From Lapillicoccus jejuensis (GTDB lineage Bacteria; Actinomycetota; Actinomycetes; Actinomycetales; Dermatophilaceae), in the NCBI RefSeq assembly GCF_006715055.1, contig NZ_VFMN01000001.1:2790001-2854000 (forward strand): a stretch of DNA of 64,000 nt, written 5' to 3'. This document shows, in pieces, positions 44,758 to 52,444 of this stretch. Every line of letters starts with the position of its first letter. The stretch's first letter is position 1. Under the pieces are notes generated by a model that saw only the letters and a list, made by a program, of their open reading frames with translations, ran no database searches and was not told the origin of the DNA. Made by a program: the position numbers and the translations under genes.

Positions 44758-45426
44758 TCAGGACTTGATGAGCCCCGACCGGATCGCCGCCATGACCGCG
44801 CTCGCGCGGTTGTTGGCGCCGAGCTTGTCGTAGAGCTTGGCGATGTGGGTCTTGACCGTCGACTCGCTCATGTAGAGCTGCTTGGCGACCGCCGCCACCG
44901 AGTCGCCCGCGGCCAGCCGCTGGAGCACCTCGGTCTCGCGGACGGTGAGGCGCGGGGTGTCGGGGTTGTCGCGGCGGCGCACGGCGGCGGCCAGCCCGGC
45001 CGCGGTGAACGAGTCGGGGGCGGTGGCCGCGTGCTTGACCGCCGAGATGACCTCGTCGGCGGAGCCGCTCTTGAGCACGAGGGCCGAGGCCCCGGCATCG
45101 AGGGCCTCGAGCAGGGTGTGGTCGTCGTCGTGCATCGTCAGGACGACGATGCCGAGCCGGGGACGCTGCTCGCGGGCCTGGCGCACGAGGTCCAGGCCCG
45201 AGCCGTCGCCGAGCGAGACGTCGACGACGAGCACGTCGACGGGCGTGGAGCGCACCAGGGTCATGCCCTCGGACAGGCTCGAGCCCTCGGCGACGACGTC
45301 GATCGTGCCGTCCGAGGTGAGCAGGAAGTTGATGCCCTGCCGGACGAGCTCGTGGTCGTCGACGAGCATGACGCGCAGTCGCGCGGAGGCGACGGCCTGG
45401 CGGTCGGTGGGGGAGGCGCTCATCAT
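44758..45426 (-). CDS. NarL/LuxR-type response regulator of the Tad-linked two-component pair
   Basis: 222 residues. Receiver domain with D69 as phosphoacceptor (LVVDVSLGDG) and a LuxR-type HTH (LTVRETEVLQRLAAGDSVAAVAKQ, then STVKTHIAKLYDKLG). ATGATG start; the first ATG overlaps the stop of the kinase gene (ATGA), so the kinase and regulator are made together. Convergent with tadC, so control of pilus expression is plausible but not shown. Confidence 0.92.
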   Translation of the reverse strand: MMSASPTDRQAVASARLRVMLVDDHELVRQGINFLLTSDGTIDVVAEGSSLSEGMTLVRSTPVDVLVVDVSLGDGSGLDLVRQAREQRPRLGIVVLTMHDDDHTLLEALDAGASALVLKSGSADEVISAVKHAATAPDSFTAAGLAAAVRRRDNPDTPRLTVRETEVLQRLAAGDSVAAVAKQLYMSESTVKTHIAKLYDKLGANNRASAVMAAIRSGLIKS

Positions 45427-47123
45427 GACGGCTGGGGGACCTTTTCGTTGACGTGGACGGGGGAGGTGTGGGTCTGCGGGGTCCGGAAGACGGCGACGAG
45501 GTCGAGGCCGTCGGTGGTGTCGACGGTGACCGTGCCGCCGGCCGCGGTGACCTGGTGGTCGGTGCAGCGTGCGGGGGAGAAGGTCGTCTTCCCGTTGTGG
45601 CGCATCCGCAGCGTGGCGTCCGGGGCGACGACGGTGAGGTCGACGTCGACCCCCGTCGCGCCGCCGTCCTTGACGTCGGCGAGGACGTCGAGGAAGAGCT
45701 GGTAGAGCGCGGTCTCGACCCGGGCCGGCAGGCGGAAACCGGACTCGTCGAGCCGCAGGCCGACGACGACCTCGGTGGTCGTGCCGAAGGACTGCAGGCG
45801 GGAGGTCATCGTCGCCCCGAGGCCGCGCTCGGGGCGGACCGAGACCCGCAGGTCGGAGATGTGCGAGCGCAGGTCGCCGAGGATCCGGCGCAGCTGCCCG
45901 CGGGCCTCCGTGAGCATCTCGCCGGCCTTCTCGGGATCGCTGCCCTGGGGGCCGTCGAGGGTGCGGGCGACGAGGTCGAGGCGGAAGCCGAGGGCGACGA
46001 GCTCCTGGGCGATGCCGTCGTGCATCTCGCGGGCCAGGCGCTCGCGCTCCTCGAAGCCGGCGCGCTCGCGCAGCGCGGCGAACGACAGAGCGACGCCGAT
46101 GACCGGGCCGAGCCGCGCCGCCGTGGCCTCGAGCGGCTCGCGGTCCCACGGTGACGACGGTGCGGTGGTCATGACGTCCTGGACGACGACCCCGAGCGCG
46201 GAGCCGTCGCTGGCGCGCAGCGGGACGGCGCGGACCTCGCGGTGCTCGCTGGGGTCGTAGACGGTGGCGGGACGACCGCTGCGCCAGGCCTGCCCGACCG
46301 CGCCCGGGTCGACCAGGGGGTCGCCCCACGGCACGCGGTCGACCCCGCGCAGGGCGAGCGGCACCGGGTGGTCCTCGGCGCCGCCGATGAGGACGCCGGA
46401 GCGGGCCAGCGGGCCGGGGCGGCCGAGGGCGTCGAGCAGCAGCTCGGCCGCGGTGGCCGGGTCGAGGCCGCCCTCGAGGTCGCTCGTCAGCGCGTCGAGC
46501 CGGCTGAGCAGGATGGCCGCCTCCTCGGCGGCGGGGTTCGCCGTCGCGCTCTGCTGGGCCTCGCTGGCCACCCGGTTGGTGCGGTGCACCCAGACCGCGC
46601 CCGCCGCCGTGACCGCGGCGATGAGGGTCCAGCGCACGTCGAGACCGACGTCGAGCAGGGTGAGCGAGGGCCGCGTCCGGCGGACGGCGAGGCCGGCGAG
46701 CACCCAGACCAGGGCGGTGCCGATCACCTCGACCCGGGCGAGGGCGGACGCGGCGCGGGACAGCGGCAGGACGACGAGGGGGAGCGCGGACGGGCCGGCG
46801 AGCAGGCCGAGGCCGGCGGCGAGCCCACCGGCGAGGCTCAGGGCGAGCATCGCCTGGCGCCGACGGCCGTCGAGGGCCCCGGGCTCGAGGTCGCGCTGCA
46901 CGCGTCCGGCGACGACGTCGATGACCAGGACGGCCGCGACCCAGGGCAGCACGGAGACGCCGTCCGTGCCGATCCCCGACACGACGACGACCATGAGGGC
47001 CACGAGCCAGCGGTACTGCGTGCCGACGGAGACCCCAGCCAGTCGCTTCGTCCCGATCACTCCTTTCGTCCGATCCGCACCGCGACGCGGTGCGGAGTCG
47101 ATTGTGTCGTGTTTTGGCGTCAT
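45423..47123 (-). CDS. Sensor histidine kinase, NarL-partner type, with degenerate ATP-binding domain
   Basis: 566 residues from the ATG at 47123. Five or six membrane helices (35-180), a GAF-like region (about 220-350), then the HisKA_3 dimerisation helix with H368 (REMHDGIAQEL). The ATPase domain is eroded: the N-box reads LFLDVLADVKDGGA, where the catalytic Asn is Asp483, and the G-box is reduced to MRHNGKTTF with no DxGxG. Kinase activity is therefore doubtful; it could act as a phosphatase or need a partner. The true start may be later: the first 21 codons have AT-rich third positions and overlap a palindrome (47075-47095). A GTG at 47060 is an alternative. Confidence 0.85.
   Translation of the reverse strand: MTPKHDTIDSAPRRGADRTKGVIGTKRLAGVSVGTQYRWLVALMVVVVSGIGTDGVSVLPWVAAVLVIDVVAGRVQRDLEPGALDGRRRQAMLALSLAGGLAAGLGLLAGPSALPLVVLPLSRAASALARVEVIGTALVWVLAGLAVRRTRPSLTLLDVGLDVRWTLIAAVTAAGAVWVHRTNRVASEAQQSATANPAAEEAAILLSRLDALTSDLEGGLDPATAAELLLDALGRPGPLARSGVLIGGAEDHPVPLALRGVDRVPWGDPLVDPGAVGQAWRSGRPATVYDPSEHREVRAVPLRASDGSALGVVVQDVMTTAPSSPWDREPLEATAARLGPVIGVALSFAALRERAGFEERERLAREMHDGIAQELVALGFRLDLVARTLDGPQGSDPEKAGEMLTEARGQLRRILGDLRSHISDLRVSVRPERGLGATMTSRLQSFGTTTEVVVGLRLDESGFRLPARVETALYQLFLDVLADVKDGGATGVDVDLTVVAPDATLRMRHNGKTTFSPARCTDHQVTAAGGTVTVDTTDGLDLVAVFRTPQTHTSPVHVNEKVPQPS
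47075..47095. promoter_or_regulatory. Perfect 21-base inverted repeat near the kinase start
   Basis: Ten-base arms CCGCACCGCG/CGCGGTGCGG around one base. On the minus strand it lies just after a CACAAT -10-like box (47106-47101) and just before AAAGGAG (47066-47060), so it could be an operator or the first hairpin of the message. Confidence 0.45.
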
Positions 47124-47314
47124 CGGCCCCCCGAACGGCCGAAGCCGCGCCGTCCGTTCGCCGAGCGGTCCCGCGTCGGCGGCCCGTCGGGCTCGGTCGG
47201 CGGCCCGTGAGCGCCGGTCGACCGGTCGTCCCCAGCCCGGACGGCGGGCGCCCGTCGTCCACAGGCCGGGCCGCCCGCCGGCCGGTGGCCCGGCCCGGGC
47301 CGCACGCTGGGGGG

Positions 47315-48043
47315 ATGAGCCGTTCGTCCGTCGACGGGTCGGGTCCGCGTCCCCTGCTGGGCGCGCTCGCCGCGCTCGACCTCGTCCTGCCCCACCGGTG
47401 CGGGGGCTGCGGCGCGGTGCCCCCGCCCGGGCGCCCGCTGTGCCGCGGCTGCGCGGTGCGGCTGCGCGCGCTCGTGCACACGCCGCGGCTGGTCGGCCCG
47501 CACCCCCGGCCGACCGGTCTGCCGCCGGTGCACGCCACGGCGCCGTACGCCGGCGTGGTCGCGGCGCTGCTGCGCGCCTGGAAGGACGACGGCCGGCGCG
47601 ACCTCACCGGGCTGCTCGCGGCCCTGCTGCGACCGGCCCTGGCGGTCGCCCGACCGCCCGGCGCCCTGCTCGTCCCGGTGCCCACCTCCCCGGCGGCCCG
47701 GCGGCGGCGGGGCGACGCCCCGCTGCTCGACCTGCTCGGGCGGGCCGCCGGCGCGGAGCCCGGGCCGGTGGACGCGCTGCGGGTCACCCGGCGGGTGGCC
47801 GACCAGTCCGCGCTGGGTCGGCGGGACCGGGCGGCCAACCTCGACCACGCGCTGGCGGCCCGATCGCCGGACCTGCTGGCGGGCCGACCGGTGGTGCTCG
47901 TCGACGACGTCCTCACGACGGGGGCGACGCTGGCGGAGGCGGCCCGCGCCGTCCGGGCGGCCGGTGGCCACCCGGTCGCCGCGGCGGTCCTCGCCGCGAC
48001 GCGGCGCCACCGGGTGCCGGACGGGGAGGAGGCGGACCCCTGA
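47315..48043 (+). CDS. ComF-family phosphoribosyltransferase-like protein
   Basis: 242 residues. An N-terminal four-Cys zinc finger (HRCGGCG and LCRGC) and a C-terminal phosphoribosyltransferase fold with the PRPP loop VVLVDDVLTTGAT. In naturally transformable bacteria ComF acts in DNA uptake; here no other competence genes are seen and the family role in actinobacteria is unclear. The ATG is close to GGGGGG and a CACGCT box. Same order comF-hpf-secA as Mycobacterium. Confidence 0.9.
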   Translation: MSRSSVDGSGPRPLLGALAALDLVLPHRCGGCGAVPPPGRPLCRGCAVRLRALVHTPRLVGPHPRPTGLPPVHATAPYAGVVAALLRAWKDDGRRDLTGLLAALLRPALAVARPPGALLVPVPTSPAARRRRGDAPLLDLLGRAAGAEPGPVDALRVTRRVADQSALGRRDRAANLDHALAARSPDLLAGRPVVLVDDVLTTGATLAEAARAVRAAGGHPVAAAVLAATRRHRVPDGEEADP

Positions 48044-48362
48044 CGGCGGGGGTCCGACACCGCGACGAGGGCCCGGGAACCCTGGCGGGGTGCGGCTCGC
48101 TGGACGGGGTGAGCGAGCCGTCCCGGCCGGGTCGACCACTCTGCGCCAGCCGTCCACGAGGCGCGTGGGTGGTCCCGGCCCCGGTGGCGGAGGGCCGCCC
48201 CCGGCAGCCCTTCCGCCGCAGGCGAGGGAGGGCTACGGTCGCTGGAACAGTCCGGTTCGTCCGGGTCGGCGCCGCCGGTCCGGCGGGTCCAGGTCGGAGG
48301 TGGTGCCCGGGTCGACAGGGCCTGACCCGCCGCGCCGAGTTCCGACCAGCAAGGAGGACTGT
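48044..48362. other. 319-base gap upstream of hpf
   Basis: No gene found on either strand. Holds a GC-rich stretch with small hairpins, the probable hpf -10 box, and an AAGGAGG ribosome-binding site at the right end. A long leader of about 110 bases before hpf is implied. Confidence 0.6.
48234..48239 (+). promoter_or_regulatory. Candidate hpf -10 box TACGGT
   Basis: Best -10 match in the gap, about 125 bases before the hpf ATG. The -35 region is weak. A stress-sigma box (GGAA...GTT) was looked for but the spacing did not fit. Confidence 0.4.
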
Positions 48363-49025
48363 ATGGACATCGTCGTCACCGGGCGCCACGCCCAGGTCAC
48401 GGACCGGTTCCGAGAGCATCTCGAGGAGAAGCTCGCGAAGGTGCCCCAGCTCTTGCCCAAGGTCTCGAGGGTCGACGTCGTCGTCACCCACGAGCAGACG
48501 AAGAACGACTCGGAGTGCGTGGAGATCACCTGCCACGCCAAGGGTCCGATGATCCGGGCGGAGGCGTGCCACACCGACAAGTACGCCGCCCTCGACACCG
48601 CGCTCGACAAGCTCTACGAGCGGCTGCGCCGCGCCGGTGACCGGCGCCGCGTCTCCCGCGGCCGCCGCGCCCCCGAGTCCGTCGGCCGGGCGACCGGCCG
48701 CCTGGCCGCGCCGGGCCCGGAGTCCGACCTCGCCCTGCTCGACGAGACCCCCGTCGACGGTCAGGACGCCCGTTTCGCCGACACCCCGATCGAGGTGCGC
48801 GAGAAGGTGCACGCGAGCACGCCGATGACCCTCGAGGAGGCGCTCGCCCGCATGGAGCTCGTCGGCCACGACTTCTTCCTCTTCCACGACTCCGAGACCG
48901 ACCGCCCGAGCGTCGTCTACCGACGGCGGGGCTGGTCCTACGGCGTCATCCACCTCGAGGTCGCCGAGGACGGCGCCGCGCACGGCGTCGCCGACGCGGT
49001 CCTCGCCGGCAGCCGCCCAGCCTGA
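48363..49025 (+). CDS. hpf: Ribosome hibernation-promoting factor, long form
   Basis: 220 residues. N-terminal S30AE domain (MDIVVTGRHAQVTDRFREHLEEKL, quoted here only by its first residues MDIVVTGRH) with the HEQT and GPMIRAEA segments; a linker; and a C-terminal dimerisation domain (MTLEEALARMELVGHDFFLF, SVVYRRRGWSYGVI). Long HPF pairs 70S ribosomes into 100S dimers during stationary phase or hypoxia. AAGGAGG lies six bases before the ATG. Followed by a strong hairpin. Confidence 0.96.
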   Translation: MDIVVTGRHAQVTDRFREHLEEKLAKVPQLLPKVSRVDVVVTHEQTKNDSECVEITCHAKGPMIRAEACHTDKYAALDTALDKLYERLRRAGDRRRVSRGRRAPESVGRATGRLAAPGPESDLALLDETPVDGQDARFADTPIEVREKVHASTPMTLEEALARMELVGHDFFLFHDSETDRPSVVYRRRGWSYGVIHLEVAEDGAAHGVADAVLAGSRPA

Positions 49026-49038
49026 CCCGGGCCGCCCG

Positions 49039-49069
49039 CCCGGGACCGGGGTCGACCCCCGGTTCCGGG
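49039..49069 (+). terminator. hpf terminator hairpin
   Basis: 13-bp stem CCCGGGACCGGGG/CCCCGGTTCCGGG (one G-U pair) with a five-base loop, 13 bases after the hpf stop. Confidence 0.75.
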
Positions 49070-49115
49070 CGCGGGCGCGCCCGAGCGGCGTCGGGGCGCC
49101 GTACGGGGTCCGTGG

Positions 49116-49121
49116 CATGAT
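49116..49121 (+). promoter_or_regulatory. -10 box CATGAT before a leaderless ATG
   Basis: CATGAT, seven bases, then ATG at 49129. Two other ATGs (49117, 49120) lie inside the box itself and would not be transcribed. Confidence 0.45.
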
Positions 49122-49128
49122 GCCGCGC

Positions 49129-49890
49129 ATGGGGCCAGTGACGAGTACGGGCGGGCGCGGCGGGTCCGCCCCGTCCGAGCGGGCGACCGCGACCTCCGAG
49201 CCGGACCTCACGGTGCCCGGCACCGACTCCATCCGGGTGCTCGTCGCCGACGACCACGTCCTGTTCCGGCGCGGCCTGGAGATGGTGCTGCAGCAGGAGG
49301 GCGACATCGACGTCGTCGGCGAGGCGAGCGATGGCGCGGAGGCCATCCAGCGCGCCGAGCAGCTGCTGCCCGACGTCATCCTCATGGACGTGCGGATGCC
49401 GCGCACGACGGGCATCGAGGCCTGCCTGGCGATCAAGGAGCGGGTGCCCTCGAGCCGGATCGTCATGCTCACCATCTCCGACGAGGAGAGCGACCTCTTC
49501 GAGGCGGTGCGCGCCGGCGCCAACGGCTACCTGCTCAAGGACGTGCCGGGCGAGGAGATCGCCGCCGGGATCCGCGCCGTCCACCACGGGCAGTCGCTCA
49601 TCTCCCCGTCGATGGCCTCCAAGCTGCTGGCCGAGTTCGCGCTCATCAGCCGCCGCGACGCGGACACGCCGAACCCGCACGCGCCCAAGCTCACCGACCG
49701 CGAGGTCGAGGTGCTGCGGCTCGTCGCGCACGGCAAGGCCAACCGCGAGATCGGCACCGAGCTGTTCATCTCGGAGAACACCGTGAAGAACCACGTGCGC
49801 AACATCCTCGAGAAGCTGCAGCTGCACACGCGGATGGAGGCGGCGATGTACGCCGTCCGGCAGAACATCATCGACCCGCACCAGCGCTGA
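49129..49890 (+). CDS. Orphan NarL/LuxR-type response regulator
   Basis: 253 residues. A disordered 33-residue N-terminus, receiver domain with D87 (VILMDVRMP) and the conserved switch Thr/Ser (MLTISDEE) and Lys (LLKDVPGEE), then a LuxR-type HTH (LTDREVEVLRLVAHGKANREIG, NTVKNHVRNILEKL). No kinase gene is adjacent. Its domain arrangement resembles the MoaR/LiaR-like orphan regulators common in actinobacteria next to hpf-secA. Start chosen from the -10 spacing. Confidence 0.9.
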   Translation: MGPVTSTGGRGGSAPSERATATSEPDLTVPGTDSIRVLVADDHVLFRRGLEMVLQQEGDIDVVGEASDGAEAIQRAEQLLPDVILMDVRMPRTTGIEACLAIKERVPSSRIVMLTISDEESDLFEAVRAGANGYLLKDVPGEEIAAGIRAVHHGQSLISPSMASKLLAEFALISRRDADTPNPHAPKLTDREVEVLRLVAHGKANREIGTELFISENTVKNHVRNILEKLQLHTRMEAAMYAVRQNIIDPHQR

Positions 49891-49897
49891 CCCGCCC

Positions 49898-51115
49898 GTG
49901 GCCGGTCCCGCCTCGCCGCGCCGCCTGACCCTCGGCCAGGCCCGGCGCGCGGCGCTCGCCGCCCAGGGGCTGGCCCGCCCGCGCCCCGCTCCCTGGAGCG
50001 CGACGACCCGCGACGTGCAGCGGGTCGTCGACACCGTCGGCGTGGTCCAGATCGACAGCGTCAACGTCCTCGTCCGCAGCCAGTACCTGCCGTTCTTCTC
50101 CCGCCTCGGCCCGTACGACGCCGCGCTGGTCGACCGGGCGCGCGACCGCGCCCCCCGTCGGCTGGTCGAGTACTGGGCCCACGAGGCCAGCCTCGTGCCC
50201 CCCGCGACGTGGCCGCTGCTGCGCTTCCGGATGGACCGGGCCGCCGAGGACGCGTGGGGCGGCATGGTGCGGGTGGCGCGGGAGCACCCGCACCTCGTCG
50301 AGGCGGTCCTCACCGAGGTGGAGGAGCGCGGCCCGCTCACCTCGCGGCAGGTCGAGGCGGCGCTGGCGCACGAGCAGCCCCGCGCCACCGGGCACTGGGG
50401 CTGGAACTGGTCGCTGGTCAAGCAGGCGCTCGAGCACCTCTTCTGGGCCGGGCGCATCTCCTCGGCGGGTCGCACCCCTCAGTTCGAGCGCCGGTACGCC
50501 GCGCTGCGGCTCGTCGCCCCGCCGGCGGTGCGCGACGCCTGGACCGACCCGGACCGCCGGCCCGACCCCGCGCAGGCCGCGGTCGAGATGGTCCGGATCG
50601 CGGCGCGGGCGCACGGGGTGGCCAGCGAGCTGTGCCTGCGCGACTACTTCCGGCTGCGCTCGACCCAGGTGCGCCCCGCGATCGAGCGGCTGGTCGCCGA
50701 CGGTGAGCTCGAGCCCGTCGAGGTGGTCGGGTGGCGGCGCCCGGCGTGGCGGCACGTCGACGCGCGCCTGCCGCGCCGGGTCGAGGGCCGGGCGCTGCTC
50801 AGCCCGTTCGACTCCGCGGTCTGGCAGCGCGACCGGGTCGAGGAGCTCTTCGGCTTCCGCTACCGGATCGGCATCTACACGCCGGCGGCGCAGCGCGAGC
50901 ACGGCTACTACGTGCTGCCGTTCCTGCACGGCGAGCGGTTCGTCGCCCGCTGCGACCTCAAGGCCGACCGGGCCGCGGGGGTGCTGCGGGTCCGGCAGGT
51001 CACGTGGGAGCCCGGAGCCGGGCCGCAGGACCGGGTGGCGCTGGAGCAGGAGCTGGAGGCGATGGCCGACTGGCTCGCGCTGCCCGGCGGACCCCGGCCC
51101 GACGAGCAGCCGTGA
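49898..51115 (+). CDS. YcaQ/AlkZ-type DNA glycosylase (HTH_42)
   Basis: 405 residues. The HTH_42 fold: an N-terminal winged helix with the catalytic Q-x-D motif VVQIDSVN (Q51, D53), the YWAHEASLVP motif, and C-terminal winged helices ending in the LLSPFDSAVWQRDRVEELFGF signature (only part quoted as SPFDSAVW). AlkZ-type enzymes unhook interstrand cross-links or remove bulky alkyl adducts; the QxD form belongs to the YcaQ/AlkX subgroup. GTG start, eight bases after the regulator. Stop overlaps the GT2 start (GTGA). Confidence 0.87.
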   Translation: MAGPASPRRLTLGQARRAALAAQGLARPRPAPWSATTRDVQRVVDTVGVVQIDSVNVLVRSQYLPFFSRLGPYDAALVDRARDRAPRRLVEYWAHEASLVPPATWPLLRFRMDRAAEDAWGGMVRVAREHPHLVEAVLTEVEERGPLTSRQVEAALAHEQPRATGHWGWNWSLVKQALEHLFWAGRISSAGRTPQFERRYAALRLVAPPAVRDAWTDPDRRPDPAQAAVEMVRIAARAHGVASELCLRDYFRLRSTQVRPAIERLVADGELEPVEVVGWRRPAWRHVDARLPRRVEGRALLSPFDSAVWQRDRVEELFGFRYRIGIYTPAAQREHGYYVLPFLHGERFVARCDLKADRAAGVLRVRQVTWEPGAGPQDRVALEQELEAMADWLALPGGPRPDEQP

Positions 51116-52107
51116 CCGGCCGGCCCGTGCGGCCCGGCCGGCGCGCCGTCGACGACGCCGCGCTCGAGCCCGTGGTCGCGGTGGTCCCCCTGCACCGCCC
51201 CGACGCGGACGTCGTCGCGCACGTCCGCTCGCTCGCGGCCCAGGTCGCCGGGCGGGTCGTCGTCGTGGACGACACCGGGCCGCTGACGGACCCCGACGAC
51301 CACCCCGACGACCACCCCGACGACCACGAGGCGGTGCTCGCCGACCTCGTGGCGCTCGCGCCCCTCGGGGTCGTCGTCGAGCGGCACGGCGCCAACCGGG
51401 GGATCGCGGCCGCGCTCGGCACCGGGGTGGCGAGCGCGCGGCGGCGCTGGCCCGGCGCCCGTGCCGTCCTCACCGTGGACCAGGACTCGGGCCTGGCCGC
51501 CGACCACGTCGAGCGGCTGCTGGCCGCGGCCGCCGCGGCGCGGGCGGCGGGTCGGCGACCCGGGCTGGTCGGCCCGGCCGCGGTCGAGGGGCTCCCGCCG
51601 CGGACGGCCCGCGGGGCCCGCCCCGGGGACGGTTCGGCCGAGGGCTTCGCGCCGGGTCGGGAGCCGGTCCAGTCGGGCCTGCTCGTGCCCCTGGACGTCT
51701 GGGACGAGGTGGGCGGCGTCGACCCCGGACTCGTCATCGACGGCGTCGACAGCGACCTCTGGCTCAAGGTCCTCGACACCGGCCGGGAGGTCGTCGTCGC
51801 CCCCGGGCTCGCGGTCCGGCACCGGCTCGGCTCGGGCCGACCCGTGCGGCTCGGCGGCCGCACCCTCGTGCTGCCCGTCTCCGCGCCCTTCCGCTCGTAC
51901 TACCTCGTGCGCAACCGGCTGCGCCTGGCCGGGCGGCACGGGCGCCGGCACCCGGCGTGGGCCCTGGGCCAGCTCGGCGGGCTGGTCCGGCACCTGCTCG
52001 TCGTCCTGCTCGTCGACCCGCCCGGGCGGGCGGAGCGGCTGCGCGCCGCCGCGGCGGGGGTGCGGGACGCCGTACGGCGTCGGGAGGGGCGGCGGCCGGG
52101 GTCGTGA
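51112..52107 (+). CDS. Glycosyltransferase family 2, rhamnosyltransferase-like
   Basis: 331 residues. GT-A fold: VVAVVPLHRPD start, NRGIAAALGTGV, the LTVDQDSGL motif (DQDS is typical of dTDP-rhamnose-using RfbF/WbbL-type enzymes), and LVIDGVDSDLWLKV in the acceptor side. The C-terminal SYYLVRNRLRLA and amphipathic helix suggest membrane association. A 12-bp tandem repeat encodes DDHPDDHPDDH in a surface loop. Coupled to the YcaQ gene by a GTGA overlap, although no shared pathway is known. Confidence 0.85.
   Translation: MTGRPVRPGRRAVDDAALEPVVAVVPLHRPDADVVAHVRSLAAQVAGRVVVVDDTGPLTDPDDHPDDHPDDHEAVLADLVALAPLGVVVERHGANRGIAAALGTGVASARRRWPGARAVLTVDQDSGLAADHVERLLAAAAAARAAGRRPGLVGPAAVEGLPPRTARGARPGDGSAEGFAPGREPVQSGLLVPLDVWDEVGGVDPGLVIDGVDSDLWLKVLDTGREVVVAPGLAVRHRLGSGRPVRLGGRTLVLPVSAPFRSYYLVRNRLRLAGRHGRRHPAWALGQLGGLVRHLLVVLLVDPPGRAERLRAAAAGVRDAVRRREGRRPGS
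51291..51326. repeat. Three tandem 12-bp units in the GT2 gene
   Basis: Unit CCCCGACGACCA, three exact copies, giving an Asp-Asp-His-Pro repeat after the nucleotide-binding strand. The length is probably variable between strains. Confidence 0.75.
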
Positions 52108-52159
52108 CCGGTTGCTGCCACCGTCCGTTACCGCCGGTTGGGGCGCTCTTGACCATCTC

Positions 52160-52188
52160 TTGACCGTATTGTCGTGGATGTCAGGAAT
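52160..52188 (+). promoter_or_regulatory. Promoter TTGACC - 17 bp - AGGAAT
   Basis: The -35 is the second copy of a tandem CTCTTGACC repeat (first copy at 52147-52155). -10 AGGAAT at 52183-52188. Drives the small membrane protein at 52263. Confidence 0.6.
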
Positions 52189-52262
52189 GGGACGGGCGGC
52201 CGGGGGGCCGCCGCCGTCGTGACGGGCCGGTGGGGACCGGCCGGGGGAGCAGGGGGTCGACC

Positions 52263-52433
52263 ATGGTGCAGACGGCGGTGACGTCGGTGTTGGCGTCCAC
52301 GAGCGCGTCGTTCGGCGACGTGGTGGGGCGGGTCGCGGCCTCGGGCAGCGGCTGGTGCATCCTGGCCGTCGGGGTCCTGGCCGTGATCATCGCGGTCATG
52401 GTCGTGCGGACCGGGGGCGACGTCGAGGACTGA
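52263..52433 (+). CDS. Small membrane protein, unknown
   Basis: 56 residues: a short polar N-terminus (MVQTAVTSVLASTSASFG), one membrane helix (GWCILAVGVLAVIIAVMVV) and an acidic tail TGGDVED. An upstream promoter and a purine-rich GCAGGGGG sequence before the ATG support expression. The size and shape resemble holin-like or regulatory single-span proteins, but no family is recognised. An in-frame ATG/GTG further upstream would add 11 residues. Confidence 0.6.
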   Translation: MVQTAVTSVLASTSASFGDVVGRVAASGSGWCILAVGVLAVIIAVMVVRTGGDVED

Positions 52434-52444
52434 GGCCGGGGCGC

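Noticed and set aside
44878-45451. Open frames on the plus strand opposite the response regulator
   Set aside because: Ser/Arg/Thr-rich composition typical of frame shadows; the minus-strand regulator has full domain support.
48244-48260. Stress-sigma (SigH-type GGAA...GTT) promoter before hpf
   Set aside because: GGAAC and GTT are present but the spacing is far shorter than required.
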